The notes below the pieces were generated by a model. It did no database searches. It saw only the letters and a program-made list of their open reading frames with translations, and was not told the origin of the DNA. Both the position numbers and the translations under genes were made by a program. DNA of 64,000 nucleotides, from contig OZ020269.1 of NCBI GenBank assembly GCA_963971225.1, positions 89,734,783 to 89,798,782 on the forward strand. Direction: 5' to 3'. Positions 1 through 10,836 of this stretch are shown here, piece by piece. Source of the stretch: Melieria omissa (lineage: Eukaryota; Arthropoda; Insecta; Diptera; Ulidiidae). Each line of letters begins with the position of its first letter. Position 1 is the stretch's first letter.

Positions 1-600
1 GGGCAATTGTGCGAGAAAGAGATATTACAATTTATTATTATACTTAGGAATAAAGCTAAAAAGAAAATGGAAAGGAAAAGATTGTCAAGTAATGTTTTGG
101 CAAGAATATAATTTCGGTTTTATGGGGTAAAATAAAACTCGCATTTTTTATGCAATAAAAAAACTTTAAACAATGATTTTCTTTCCATTTTGTACTAAGA
201 CCTTTTGCCAGCTGTCTGTCAACTATCATAATTTTGCGCTCATAGAAGATAATCTTCATTAGCAACTGACCCAAGTGGGACTTCATTTCATCAACATAAG
301 TGAAAGTTTCATCAGTCAACCTTTGGACTAAATGGTTTCTACTGCAGCAAGGTCAGAGCTGGCAGATGTGACATAATATCCAACCATGCACCAATAATTT
401 TCTACCAAATCCCCAAAGTCGTGTGAGGTCTCTCATTATCGCGTTTTTTTTTTTGGTGCGATTTTCTTTGCAATTTGATACTTCACGGCGCTTTCCTTTC
501 ATTGTTGCTTTCAATTATATGAATTATTGACAGTAAACATCCAAATAAATGGTTTATTTCCTTGGAAACAGCGCAAAATATATGACAGCATGATCGTTTT
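1..600. other. AT-rich DNA, no gene recognised
   Basis: Only short open frames in AT-rich sequence. I see no splice-consistent exon, no transposase motif and no clear repeat boundary. Confidence 0.4.
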
Positions 601-604
601 TTGA

Positions 605-1880
605 TGCAATTCTTAGATGAGGTTGGGAACCAGTCACTCTGGTACTGTGGCTCAAAAGAACTCATTGTAACAGTGATTCCATTGCTCACAAATCCTCCGT
701 AATCTTAAGGTTCAGAAGATTTCTATATGCTTCGTGGAGCTTCATCATCTGTTCACATGATCACATCATGAGTTTCTTCTACTGGATTCTTCCACAAAAG
801 GTATGGCCCCAGGAATTTTGTATGAAGTTGGCATCAAATCGACCTGTCACTTTGGTTCAAAAGATCTCACTTTAAAATAGTTTTTCTTAATTACAAATTC
901 TTAAATTTTAAAATTTTTAAAATTTTAATTTATTTAAAATTTTCTTAATAACCAATTCTTCTTAAACTTTAAACTCGGAAGGTTTCAATATGGTTTATAG
1001 TGCTTCATTACTACATCAAATAACATAGGTTTTGTGCCTTCTCCTTTTGGTCCCATCATCAGATTGCAGGGCTTCTTCTACTGAATTCTTCCATATGACG
1101 TATGACCCAAAAAGTTGTGTGCTCTGTTGTAATTTGGCAATGGAATTTTAATGCCAGTTGAGAAAAATTAGAATTTCAGAAGAGGTTGCGATCCAGTTGT
1201 CCTGTCACTATGGTACAAGATATCTCATTGTACAAAAGTTGATTATAAATCCTCCAAAAACTTTAGGCTCAAAAGGTTTCGATGAGTTTTATGGTCGTTC
1301 ATCACAACTTCAGATAACTTAAGTTTCTTCTTTTGTTAACATGATACGGTTACTTTCCATCCCCTACTGGATATTTCCACGGAACGTATGATTCCTCCTA
1401 AAGAGAAATTTTTGTGGTCAGTCGTAATCTGGCAATGGGTTATCATAGCCGATTGAGAAAAATTATCATTTTACAAGAAATTGGGATTCAACTGCCCTGT
1501 CACTGTGGTACAAAAGATCTCACTGTAAACGAGCTTTTCTTGATAACAAATTCTCCGTAAACTTTTGACTCGGAAGGTTTCGATATGGTTTGTAGTGGTT
1601 CATCACCAGTAGAGATAACATTTCGTTCGTTTGGTGCCTTCTTCTTTAGGCCCCTCATAAGGTTGCAAAACTTCTCCTACTGAATTCTTCTATAGGACGT
1701 TTGGCTCCAAGAATTTGTTGGTCAGTCGCAATACAGCAATGGGTTGTTGTAGCCGGTTGAGAATAAGAAATATAGAATTTTAGAAGAAGTTGGGAGCCAG
1801 TCGCCCTCTCATTGTAGCCAAAAATATATCATTGTAGCTAAGCTTTCATTGATTAAAAATTCTCCGTAAGAAGTTATGAG
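605..1880. repeat. Decayed tandem array, unit about 300 bp
   Basis: A recurring block (GTTGGGA..CCAGT..CCTGTCACT.TGGT.CAAAAGATCTCA, followed by TTCTCCGTAA and GG.TTCGATATGG) recurs at about 621, 824, 1182, 1478 and 1785. The last three spacings are 296-358 bp; the first is shorter, which suggests a deletion. Copies differ by roughly a quarter of positions, so the array is old. No frame stays open across copies on either strand, so I call it satellite-like, not coding. Its origin (transposon part or local duplication) cannot be told from the sequence. Confidence 0.6.
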
Positions 1881-2249
1881 TTATCTCTTCACTTAATTTG
1901 ATGGTATTGGGTAGGCATTCTCTAAGAATTCCAATCAGATTGTAGCCAGCCCATTGAAGTGGCACAGGATGTGTTCAGCTGGTTACTTCGCTTCATTGGA
2001 AACGTTGTACATCCATGTATAATATTCCTAAGTTTGGTTGAGATATGCCTCTTCCCTCTAGAATGCTTGGTCGGGAAACCTGTAACAAATCAGAAACTGA
2101 CCAGAACGACCAGAGCTTTAAGCTCCACATCATTCCGAAGACTTTAATGGGTCAATAAAGTTCTTAGCAGCGCTTTGTTATGCGAAATCGTGCGAACCTT
2201 CCGCATCAGTTTAGTTGAGAGTTTACTGCCAGAAATTAAGCTGTGCTGT

Positions 2250-2945
2250 CATAGTGTTGCTTGTTTTTGATCCATCTGTCTAGGTCTCCCACCAGGTCGC
2301 CCATCTTCGAACCCTCAACAACTATCTCTAAATTTGGTCGAGTCTATGAATCAGCTGCCTTTTTTAACTGAATGTTAAGTAAGGCAGTAGGTAAGGAATC
2401 TCCCTAACTCCAGTATCGACGCTCAGATTAATCTGTCACTACTTATTTCGACCTTCGGACAAATCTGGATAGATCTTGGAATGCCAAGGAGGCAACGTGT
2501 TTGCTTCTTAGCACATCGGTGCCAAACGTCTCAAACCTGATTCGGGCCTAAGCGGGGCAGACACACAAAAAGTGGACCGCCGCCTCATCGTCCACCCAAC
2601 AGACAGAACATAGCTTTTTCATATGCTTAGCCCATAGAAAGTGGCTCGTCATCAACCCGACCAACTGCCTGCAGTACCTTTTACATGGTGACAGAAGAAA
2701 TTGTGAAAATTTACCAGTGATGACAGGAAGCATACGATTCGTCCATCGGCAGCCGCTCCCTGTTAACTCTTTTGTTAACAGTGGCTTTGTTGGCCGCAGA
2801 TTGGAGAGGTAGAACAGACTCAGAGCCGATAAACGCAGCCTCAGAGCTCATTCCAGCTGGGTCTCGTTACCTGCAATTCCTTCGTGTCCCGGGATCCAAG
2901 TAAGCGTCAGGCTATTTTAGCCTGGATTTGCTGGACTTGACTATC
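2250..2945 (-). mobile_element. LINE relic, RNase H end and C-terminal Cys motif
   Basis: Reading the minus strand from about 2935, frames contain the RNase H C-terminal signature WIPGHEGIAGNE, then after frame breaks a tail of the form LVGLMTSHFLWAKHMKK..CSVCW..DDEAAVHFLCVCPA. That tail is the CxxC...H...C motif following RNase H in I/LOA-group non-LTR retrotransposons. Several stops and frameshifts make it a pseudogene. Reverse transcriptase is absent, so this is a short 3' fragment. The exact ends are unclear. Confidence 0.6.
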
Positions 2946-3394
2946 GTAGAGGTGGTAAGAGGGCTGTCCAAGGCCATGAGCGTAGCCTGTCGCTACAGAC
3001 ACAGATCGATCTGCCTTTACCAACTTCTTCTTCAAAGTTTTCGAAAACAAAACAGTTTATTAAAACTCTACTCCGACGAAGGATCAGTTCTAAGGATGCT
3101 TCACCGTTTTAACTTCTCCTGAAAGAACTTGCTTTTATGTAAATTGTAATTCTGAAAAATCAATCAAGTTTTCTTCTTTAACTATGCTGTTTGTTCAAAA
3201 AGCAAAATGTTGCAGGAAAACTAGATATTTTGAAACTCTGCAGTCTGCAGTGATTTCTGAAAGTTTACTCTGTAAGTTTTCAGCTCTTTGGCTCTAAAAG
3301 GTAAAACTCTCAGTATTCTGAAGAAAGGGAAGCACTTTTTGTAATTATGAAAAACTGTATACGACATTTTTGTAACTTTCTGATTTTTCTATAA
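2946..3394. other. Unannotated AT-rich spacer
   Basis: No open frame, splice site pair or repeat family that I can support. Confidence 0.35.
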
Positions 3395-3765
3395 GTAGGT
3401 AGGGTCTATATGAGACACACTTAAGTCTCTATATGTAATACCACAAATTCCATCCCTTTGAAATGGTGCAACACTGTATTTTCTAACGTGTGTAAGAACA
3501 CACATTTCAAACGGATGGGGGAAGGGACGGAGAAGACCCACAGTAACGCCAAATCCAAACGGCGGTTTCTTTTAGAAATTTTCTTTCGCTCTTGGAGGTT
3601 TTTCCATTGCCTGCCAAGAGCTCACTTGTGCGATTCTTGTAATTCTCATCTGCTTCATGTGGATAGCGATAGAAGTAGGCAAGTGTTTCACCAAACCGAG
3701 CTACGAATCGAACCTAAGGCCTCTGGTATGAAGCCAGCACAATACCCACTGAACTATGGATGCCG
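3395..3765 (-). mobile_element. tRNA-derived SINE, most complete copy
   Basis: On the minus strand the head is tRNA-like. An RNA polymerase III A box TAGTTCAGTGG lies at 3746-3756 and a B box GGTTCGATTC at 3705-3714. Between them is an anticodon-arm-like segment GTGCTGGCTTCATACCAGAGG, closely resembling an elongator methionine tRNA arm with anticodon CAT. A non-tRNA body of about 300 bp follows, including an imperfect inverted repeat around CCGTTTGAAATGTGT, and ends near GTGTGTCTCATA...ACCTACC. The body recurs at 15021-15345, 37593-37820, 19846-19945 and 12826-12915, which defines a dispersed family. Short frames inside it are not genes. Confidence 0.8.
3705..3756 (-). promoter_or_regulatory. 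Internal pol III promoter (A and B boxes) of SINE
   Basis: The A box TAGTTCAGTGG (3746-3756) fits TRGYNNANNGG. The B box GGTTCGATTC (3705-3714) fits GGTTCGANTCC except at the last base. Order and spacing match a tRNA-type promoter. Confidence 0.75.
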
Positions 3766-3779
3766 GCTAGACAGTTAAA

Positions 3780-4700
3780 TTTCTATAACATTACAGAAAA
3801 CATTTACTCAATATTAACTCACCTTTCAGCCTTTCAATCAAAAGTTATTCTATACTTGAAAACAAATAACCACAAATCACTCTGAAAAACCTCCCCCTTC
3901 ACTATGTGCGTCAGCATTTTACATAAAAATCGGCACCCAGAGATTGGCACGAATTCGATAACATTGTGTTCTGCACCGTCGCGACGACCGATCACTGACA
4001 AAACGTCGATCTTATTTATTCGTATGTGTCAGCCGAACACAAGCAATAAAGTTCCCGAATTTTAGTAAAAGTCAAAGCGGCCAATAACTTTGGCCCCAGT
4101 ACTTTGTTGTGCGGGTCTTCGCAAAAACCAATATATACATATATATTTTTCTCGTGGTGGATACGGGGTGGCATGCTGGGTTGGTCTTCGGCTAGTCATG
4201 TCGGCTGGGTCGAGGTTCTTGTAACCACACACAAGCAACACGCAACAATAGAAAAAAAATAATCATGCCAAAATATTCATAAGCCGTCTTGACTATGACC
4301 GGGTGGAAAAGAAAGAAAAACCAACACAAACAGTGCGAAACAGGCAAGAAATGGTGTCACACCTGGAGTAGGGTTGGTGTTATGCCCTGGAGTGCACTTC
4401 TCCCTCCCATTGGTATACGCCTATGGCTACCTAAGCACTCGAAATTTTTAGTTAGCCCCTTTGCTAAGTCGTTAGCTACGCTTATGCCATCCTACACAAT
4501 TTGCATGTCGACATTCCCCTTAATTGAAATTTAAAAACTCATTTTTCGATATGTGGAACAAACAGCAAACTTCATTTTTCAATGTTTAGATTTTACAAAA
4601 AAAACATTTGATGGAATCTTAAGTTAACTTTAAGTTAAAACAAATGCCTCAAAATTATGCTAATTTATAATAAGTAAATTCCAAATATAATAATTATTTC
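3780..4700. other. Non-coding spacer
   Basis: Mixed-composition DNA between the SINE and the possible minus-strand exons. A downstream exon of the minus-strand gene could lie here, but I found no segment with both a convincing acceptor and an open frame. Confidence 0.35.
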
Positions 4701-4711
4701 CACTCACTTAC

Positions 4712-4766
4712 ATACTCTCCATCGCTGTTCGTATGGCCATGCGAGACGATGATTGTTGAGCTGGAC
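4712..4766 (-). CDS. Possible 55 bp internal exon, minus-strand gene
   Basis: On the minus strand a segment of 55 bp sits between an acceptor (TTTCCTAAATCTAGCTTAG, AG at 4767-4768) and a near-perfect donor GTAAGTGAG starting at 4711. All three frames are open. One reads PAQQSSSRMAIRTAMES and another SSSTIIVSHGHTNSDGEY. The splice context and higher GC than its surroundings suggest a real exon downstream of the long exon at 5101-5780. A donor in that long exon is not obvious (one weak candidate is GTATTT near 5248), so linkage and frame are unproven. It may belong to an alternative transcript. Confidence 0.35.
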
Positions 4767-4869
4767 CTAAGCTAGATTTAGGAAATTAGTAAAATTTTAA
4801 AGGCTTACATTTGTTGTCACTTATTTTAACACAATTAGGAATTAAATTCTTACACTTTTATGAAACAAA

Positions 4870-5010
4870 TTAAATTTTTTTTTTTTTTTTTTCCAATTAA
4901 ATACAATCACATACTTAGCAAATTAGTTAGTTCGATTTTCAAAAGGGAAACAAAATTTTTTTTTTTTTTTCCAATTATTTTGCCTTTTTTTTTTTTCTCT
5001 CTTTTTTTTT
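4870..5010. repeat. Poly-T tracts
   Basis: Several runs of 8-18 T within about 140 bp. On the minus strand these are A-runs just beyond the stop of the long exon. They are simple low-complexity sequence. Confidence 0.7.
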
Positions 5011-5100
5011 GTTTTGTTAACTAAGCACGTTAATTGAAATTAGAATTTAAATATAAGATCACTTAAATGATGCGATGATGATGATGAGCTCCTCTATGAG

Positions 5101-5945
5101 TTATGCTTCTAACAACACTTTATGGACTGGTATCTGTTGTGTGTTGTTTATCGGTGACGCAACCGATGGTGGGGGTGAACGTAGTGTAGACGGTGAGGGT
5201 CGTGGTGGAGACACTGAGGCAGAAGTGGAGTGTGGTGATTGGAAATACTGACAACCGCTTGAGGATGATGATGAGGAACCGTTGCTGCGTGGGGGTACCG
5301 ATTGTTGGCGTTGATTGATACTTGTTGTTGTAGTTACAGAATGACCATGCCATCGGGCTGTAACATTAGTGGCTGTGGCGGTTCCACATGGTGGTGGTGG
5401 AAAGGCCAATGTGACTGTTGTGGTAGAAGGTGAGACGTAAGTCGAATTTAAGCAAGCTGGTGAACTGCTGGATGTGGGTGAACTGTTGCTGCTAGTAGCG
5501 ATGTAATGATGTGTCGCCGTAGTTGCACGGTGAAATTGATGATGGGATATAAGGTGATGTGTTGTAGCTGGACTTCGGTTGCCTTGACCAGTGGGCGTGC
5601 ACATACCCAATAACGTGGAAGCGACGGTGGGGGAAGTCGTTGGTAATGGGAGTCTAACGTGTGTCACCGATTGCTTTATATATGTGTTAGCGGCCAGTTT
5701 GGACTCCACGTCAAGCAATTTATCGCTTGTGGTGCTGGTCGCGGCCGAAACGCTGCCGCCGGTGGACTGGCCAGTATATACTTGTGGCGTCGTTTAAAAT
5801 TGCCCGTCGACTTCGTCGGCAGATATGATCCCTTGACACGCAGTACAGGTCGCCTATATCGCACACACAAAATTAGGACCAGCACCTTTGATCTTCACTT
5901 ACGGTTTGCCCGAGCCGTGTGATTTTGGCTGCTTAAATAGCTCAT
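5101..5945 (-). CDS. Probable Ser/Thr/Pro-rich protein, two-exon model
   Basis: A minus-strand frame is open from 5790 to a stop at 5101 and its base composition is clearly richer in GC than the flanks. It has no upstream ATG of its own. Just upstream, an ATG at 5945-5943 opens a frame (MSYLSSQNHTARAN) ending at a consensus donor GTAAGTGA (from 5902). Using an AG at 5781-5782 as acceptor gives exons 5903-5945 and 5101-5780, a phase-1 junction, and exactly 241 codons (240 aa). The protein is low-complexity: Ser/Thr/Pro runs, a His-rich patch and a poly-Ser run near residue 185, with no recognised domain, signal peptide or membrane segment. The acceptor has a poor pyrimidine tract, and the long exon could instead splice to 4712-4766. 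Such sequence is common in N-terminal parts of fly regulatory or signalling proteins, but no family is assigned. Confidence 0.45.
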
Positions 5946-8342
5946 TTTTGCATAACGGGCAAATCACCCGATGTTCGCAAAAAAATATGATTTATTGCCT
6001 TGTTTACGCGAAGTGCTTCTGCAGTGTACCAACAATTTGCCCGCAAGAATGCAAGAAGAATGCACTCACCAACAACCACTGTGCGTACTGAGCGCGACTG
6101 CAGCAATGCACTGCGTGTGTGCTAGTATGTGTGTGTGTACCAGTGTTGTGCGCACTCGGTTAGTGGGAACAGTTGAAACCCCTTACACATCACTGACAAA
6201 GTAAGGTTTGGTACTAGGGTGCACAGCCAATAGTGCAATGATAGAAAAATGGAACGGTTGAATTTGAATTGACTAGAGTGGGAGTTTGATTGAATGGATA
6301 TTGAATAATAAACTTGAGCGAACCGTAACAACTTGGAGAGGATAAACAAGCGAGACAACTCGCTGTTGGTAACATATCAAATCATTATTTTTGCCTGCAG
6401 CACGCGGCGATAGGACATGAAGTCAAAACATCACGTTGCCGACTGTGCTGACGGGATCGACGTAAGACGATCAAACGAGCCATACGCGGTCACGAACTGC
6501 GGCGCTCATGTTATTTATTTACTTTGGCTTTTCCATATGGCAATTGTTTGTTACTAATGTTTGTTGTTGGAGCTGCCGTTTTCAATTTTCATGACAAAGA
6601 CATGATTTTTAATAAATGAAAAAAAAGTGAAAAATCTGAGTTAATTTTTTCAAAGACAAATGAAAAAAAAATGTGAAAATCAACAGTGGTTGAAGTTGGA
6701 CGCTGTCTGGGAGAGTGGAAGGCGAGAGCGATTACAAAAGGGGTAGGGGGCAATTGCAAAGGGCTTAATAGAGGGGCGGGGGGTGGAGTGGGGGGAAGCC
6801 AATTCAATTCAACGCCAGTGGCAGCAAATGTTGCAGCGTTCCAGTCAGACGCCGGCACGCCACGTCAGTCAAGAATTATCACATTAGCAACATTAAACGG
6901 CTCAGCGAAATGTTATTTCCACAGGAAAATATAAAACAGCACAACAACAACAACAACAACAAACAATGCTTCGTTAGTGCCGACAGTCAGCCTGATAACC
7001 CGACTTACATACACACACACACGTACATACGTATGTTCGAGTACAATAAGCAGCAAGTGTCAGCCACGCGGATACTTTCTGATTGTTGAGCGCATTCGCG
7101 CACACGTTACCGCCGCCGAAAATGCTGGCAAAACGTGACTAAACAATTACGACAAAACGTCGTATAAAATACGAACAACAACAACAAAAACAATGGCAAC
7201 AGTAACAGCAATAAAATGCAATAAAAATATGTGTGCCTGGAGTTTAGAATCTCGTTGGATGCCACAGCGGATGCTGTGCGCAACGAAAAATACCGCAACG
7301 CGTCTGCAAGCCAATTGGCAGGCAGTCAGACAAACAGACAGACAAACTTATGGTTGGACAGATAGGCAAACAGGTCGACAGGCGCGCAGCACAGATAGAG
7401 CAACAAACAGACAGGCTTCCGAGACGCGTCGATAAGCCGTGCAAGTCGACTGCAGGCAAAATAGTGGGTGCCATTTACATAGCCTCTGCTCCTCATACCC
7501 TACTTCCCCCTTGCCGCCTTTTACCCGCTCAGCTAAGTTCAACAGCAGCAGCAACAGTTGGCTGCCAGCTGACAGCGACTCGAGCTCGTTAGCCACGTCT
7601 ATTCGCTTTTCGTTCCGAACGCGCTCCACTTTGAAGCCTTCTGAGACTGAAAAAGCTGGAAGCTGAAGTCGGCACCAACAAGGCAAATAAAAATTGTCTC
7701 ATGAGCTTTACTCTTCAGCTGCCTTGGGTCCCATAATTTCTTGCCGCCAGAATGCTTATGCCGGCACTGCCACAATTGTAGGACAAATAAATCACAATCA
7801 GCGCTGAAAGCTGAAACCGAAAGTTCCGCTGCGGCTGCGCGCCGATTGCGCAATGTGCAAAGAGCACGCAAAGCAGCGCTAAAATTGTGGAAATGCATAA
7901 ACATGGCAATGCCGAAAATTTAGGGAATAAACATTTTCTTCTACCTTTGAGCTGAGCCAAGACTGAACTGAGTCTGAGACAGCGATAGGGCTAAGTAAGC
8001 AGCCGCTAACAGCAGTTATCTCCCATTGCCTGAGTTGAATTGAGTTGAACATTTTTTGGTTTACTTTTAGGTTTTGTGGTTCTACTCTAATAAGCGTTAA
8101 GTTTGCAGTTTGGGGTTTTTGTGGTTCAATCGATATTGTTATGTGGTTGCTGCTGTGTTCGATTATAGTTAGTTTCAATTTTTTTAGTTACGAAATTTTG
8201 GAAAATTGTAAATGTTCATTAGTCAGGAGCTTTTTCATAGACAATGTTTTACTCAGAGGTTTTCTGCTGAGACGGCAGCCCCCAAATAATTTTCTATATT
8301 TACTTGAAATCACTTCATCTCTTAGTGGGATCGTCATAACGC
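5946..8342. other. Non-coding upstream/intergenic DNA with simple repeats
   Basis: Contains (CAA)n near 6940-6960 and 7175-7200, a short (AC)n near 7010, a G-rich stretch at 6740-6800, and a degenerate (CAGA)n/(GACA)n tract at 7325-7430. Many overlapping short frames exist on both strands, with compositions set by these repeats. No splice-supported exon was found. It includes the likely promoter region of the minus-strand gene that starts at 5945. Confidence 0.5.
7325..7430. repeat. Degenerate (CAGA)n/(GACA)n tract
   Basis: Imperfect tetranucleotide repeats, CAGACAAACAGACAGACAAA and variants, extend for about 100 bp. Similar tracts recur at 21285-21420 and 45260-45530. Confidence 0.7.
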
Positions 8343-9234
8343 TTAACACTAGAATGCCCGAGAATCTGATCTACCTTAAATGCCCATATGTAGTCATTTT
8401 GACTACAATATTGTTTACCGACTTGTTTTTTAATTTTATTGATTTCTAAGTAGCAAATATGAATAAATGTACGCGACATTAAAATAGAATATGTACTTTA
8501 TTTTTATTTTTTCATGGTTTACAAAGTATAATGACGTACTTTAAACATAAATGGGATAAAATGGTATGAATTTTGGAATTTCCGAATGAATTTTGTGAGT
8601 GGATTTTGAATTTACAAATTTGGGAATTGTTACAGCCTACTATGATATTTTTTTTAATGTCTTTAATCAGCGGCGTAGCCAGAACTTGGTCATGGGGGTT
8701 TTTCCACTTTAGTATCACGTGTTTTTTAAAGTAAACTGCACTTTCCCAAGATTTGATGATGGCTTATGCGACCTAATGCATTGAAAATTAAATTTGTTCC
8801 CGATTTTTAGTAAATTTCATAGAATTTGGTGTACTAAAAGCGAAATGATTGCATGTGAAGTGAGAGTATGTATGTGTCGTACAAAATTAAACATCGAACA
8901 AAGACCCAATATTAACTTTTGTTTTAAAAATGTTTAAACCTTAACCGAAGCATTTAAATTGATGAACCAAGTTTATGGTGATGATTGTTTATACCATGTT
9001 GGAGTTCATAAGAGGTAAACGGGATTTAAAAACGATTGTCAGGACATAAATTATGACTAACGTGTTAGCCAACTGAAACCCGTGATCACCGATGATAAAA
9101 GATTAGCCAAAATCTTCATTGAAATTCTTGAAATTGGATTTAACCTTCGCTTTACTTATATTCACCCGGGTGATCTTTTTAATATTCTATTTAATATCTG
9201 CCAAAGTATTTTCGATTTCCCGATTTCGGATCAA

Positions 9235-9527
9235 GGACCGTACCGGTTATGGTTTTTATCAAAAAGGTCAGATTTGTTCTGTTGTCTTTTACGTTTATTT
9301 TTCCCGACAAAAATAAAACTTATTTTGTGCCTTTATCATTTCAGGCAAAAATTCCTGTTATTTTTTACTTTTATTTTATCGGTCAAAAATAACAGTTATT
9401 TTTTTATTTTAATTTTTTTGGTCAAATCTATTAGGCAATTTGAATTTTTTCAAACTTTTTTTTTCGACTAAAAAACTATTGATACCATTTTTTTCGTCGC
9501 ACAAGTGTTAAATTTCAGAATGTAGAC
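9235..9527. repeat. Unclassified interspersed repeat, copy 1
   Basis: Starts GGACCGTACCGGTTATGG and runs through several alternating AACTTATTTT / AAAATAACAGTTATTTT blocks to ATTGATACCATTTTTTTCGTC. It is highly similar to 46411-46687. No coding potential. Confidence 0.7.
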
Positions 9528-10089
9528 GGCTGAGACGAAAAAAATTGTATGAAAACTGTAAATAACAGTTATTATCGATCCTTTTTTCGAATAACTGCCC
9601 AAATTTGAAAGTAATTTTCAATAACATGAAAAATATTTCTTTTTTAGAAATTTAGTTCAGGTTTAAATTTGATCCCAGGCGCTTTCGCTGCCATTTTGAA
9701 TAAAACTCACAATACATTTTTTTTGGGTACCTCATTATGTGTTTAAAAAACCCCTGGAAATAAATTTTTTCATTTTTTCCATAGTTGCAAAATAAATCAT
9801 TAAAGTTAGGCCTTTTTTCGAAAAACGAACAATCGTCAGAGGAAAATACTAAATACCATACTGAGGTATGAAAATAATGTATCTATATATTATTATATCT
9901 TTATTGTGAGTTTAACTCAAAATAGAGGATGAAGTGCCTTGAGATATCCGGGTGAACGACATTGGGAAACGACGTATAAGTACAAATATCTTTGGTAAGG
10001 TGAAGGTTAAGCATCTCAATAGCATAAATTTATTAATAGCACTTTAACTGAAGAGTTAGCTACCGAAAGTTCGATCGACACTTGTTTTG

Positions 10090-10325
10090 ACTTATTTTAT
10101 TAACTAAAAGTGGAATTTCAACCATCAACCACTCCTCGTTTTCACCTGATGCAGCACCGTGCGACTTTCACGTTTAAAAAAAATGCATTTTCCGATGAAA
10201 AAAGCGTTTTGAGAACGTAGAAACCATGCAAAAGGCTTGTACCGACATCCTGAAGGACATTCCGGTCGACGAACTGGACTACTTTTTATACATGTTTAAG
10301 ATCATGCAAATCACTGTATGGAGCC
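10090..10325 (+). pseudogene. mariner-like transposase C-terminal relic
   Basis: Plus-strand frames, with shifts, give fragments resembling the end of a mariner-type transposase: a degraded PDAAPCDFHVF (compare the family PDLAPCDFFLF, whose Asp is catalytic), then FSDEKS and ACTDILKDIPVDELDYF. Multiple frameshifts are present. It is inside the hAT-like element and has no visible inverted repeats of its own. Confidence 0.5.
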
Positions 10326-10836
10326 TAAACTATTAAAAAACTATTAAAAAACACGATAATTTCGCCCAAAAAATTTTTTGTTATTATACTTTTATATGAT
10401 TAAAGATGAAAATATCTTTTTGCTAATGTGGGAACGTACATACGATGCATAGTAATTGTAAATGTTGACAAATTATAGTCAATGGGGGGAGTTTTCTGAC
10501 ACCCAAAACACCTCTTGGCTACGCCCCTGTCTCCAACTGTTTTATAAATTTTCATATTTCGCAATTGAAGATGCATATTTGTCTATTTATCAGTAAGATT
10601 TGCTGAAAATTTTATATAGGTAGTCAAAATGACTCCTTTTGGGCATTTAAGGTAAATTTTGCAAAATTGGGGTAAAAAATTTGTTCAAAATATTTTTAAT
10701 TCGTTTATTCTATTTAGCTTTAAATATTAGAAAAAATCGCGTAAGATATTATTTTAGAAAGCAATTCAATAAAAGTTGTTTACAATAAAAAACGTCAATG
10801 TAGTCAATATGACTACCTCGGGCATTCTAGTGTTAA

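Larger units (their letters stand above)
8668..10529. mobile_element. hAT-like DNA element nested in the piggyBac-like MITE
   Basis: Left end CAGCGGCGTAGCCAGAAC and right end (complement) CAGGGGCGTAGCCAAGAGG are inverted matches. The flanking 8-mers TCTTTAAT (8660-8667) and TCTCCAAC (10530-10537) match at 5 of 8 positions, as expected for an aged 8 bp hAT-type duplication. About 1.86 kb inside includes an unclassified repeat (9235-9527) and a mariner-like transposase relic near 10090-10325. No hAT transposase frame is visible, so the element is non-autonomous and superfamily assignment is tentative. Confidence 0.6.
8347..10832. mobile_element. piggyBac-like element with TTAA target site, nested insertion inside
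   Basis: The ends form a perfect 16 bp terminal inverted repeat, CACTAGAATGCCCGAG at 8347 and its complement ending at 10832. It is bordered on both sides by TTAA (8343-8346 and 10833-10836), the piggyBac target. Subterminal inverted copies of TACCTTAAATGCCC and of the palindrome-like GTAGTCATTTTGACTAC lie at 8370-8405 and at 10617-10655/10800-10815. No piggyBac transposase is visible. Excluding a nested hAT-like element, the original element would be about 620 bp, which fits a non-autonomous MITE. Related ends occur at 33505 and 50287. Confidence 0.8.

Noticed and set aside
3705..3763. Possible methionine tRNA gene
   Set aside because: The cloverleaf is imperfect, the acceptor stem has no matching 3' strand, and the sequence continues into a repeated SINE body.
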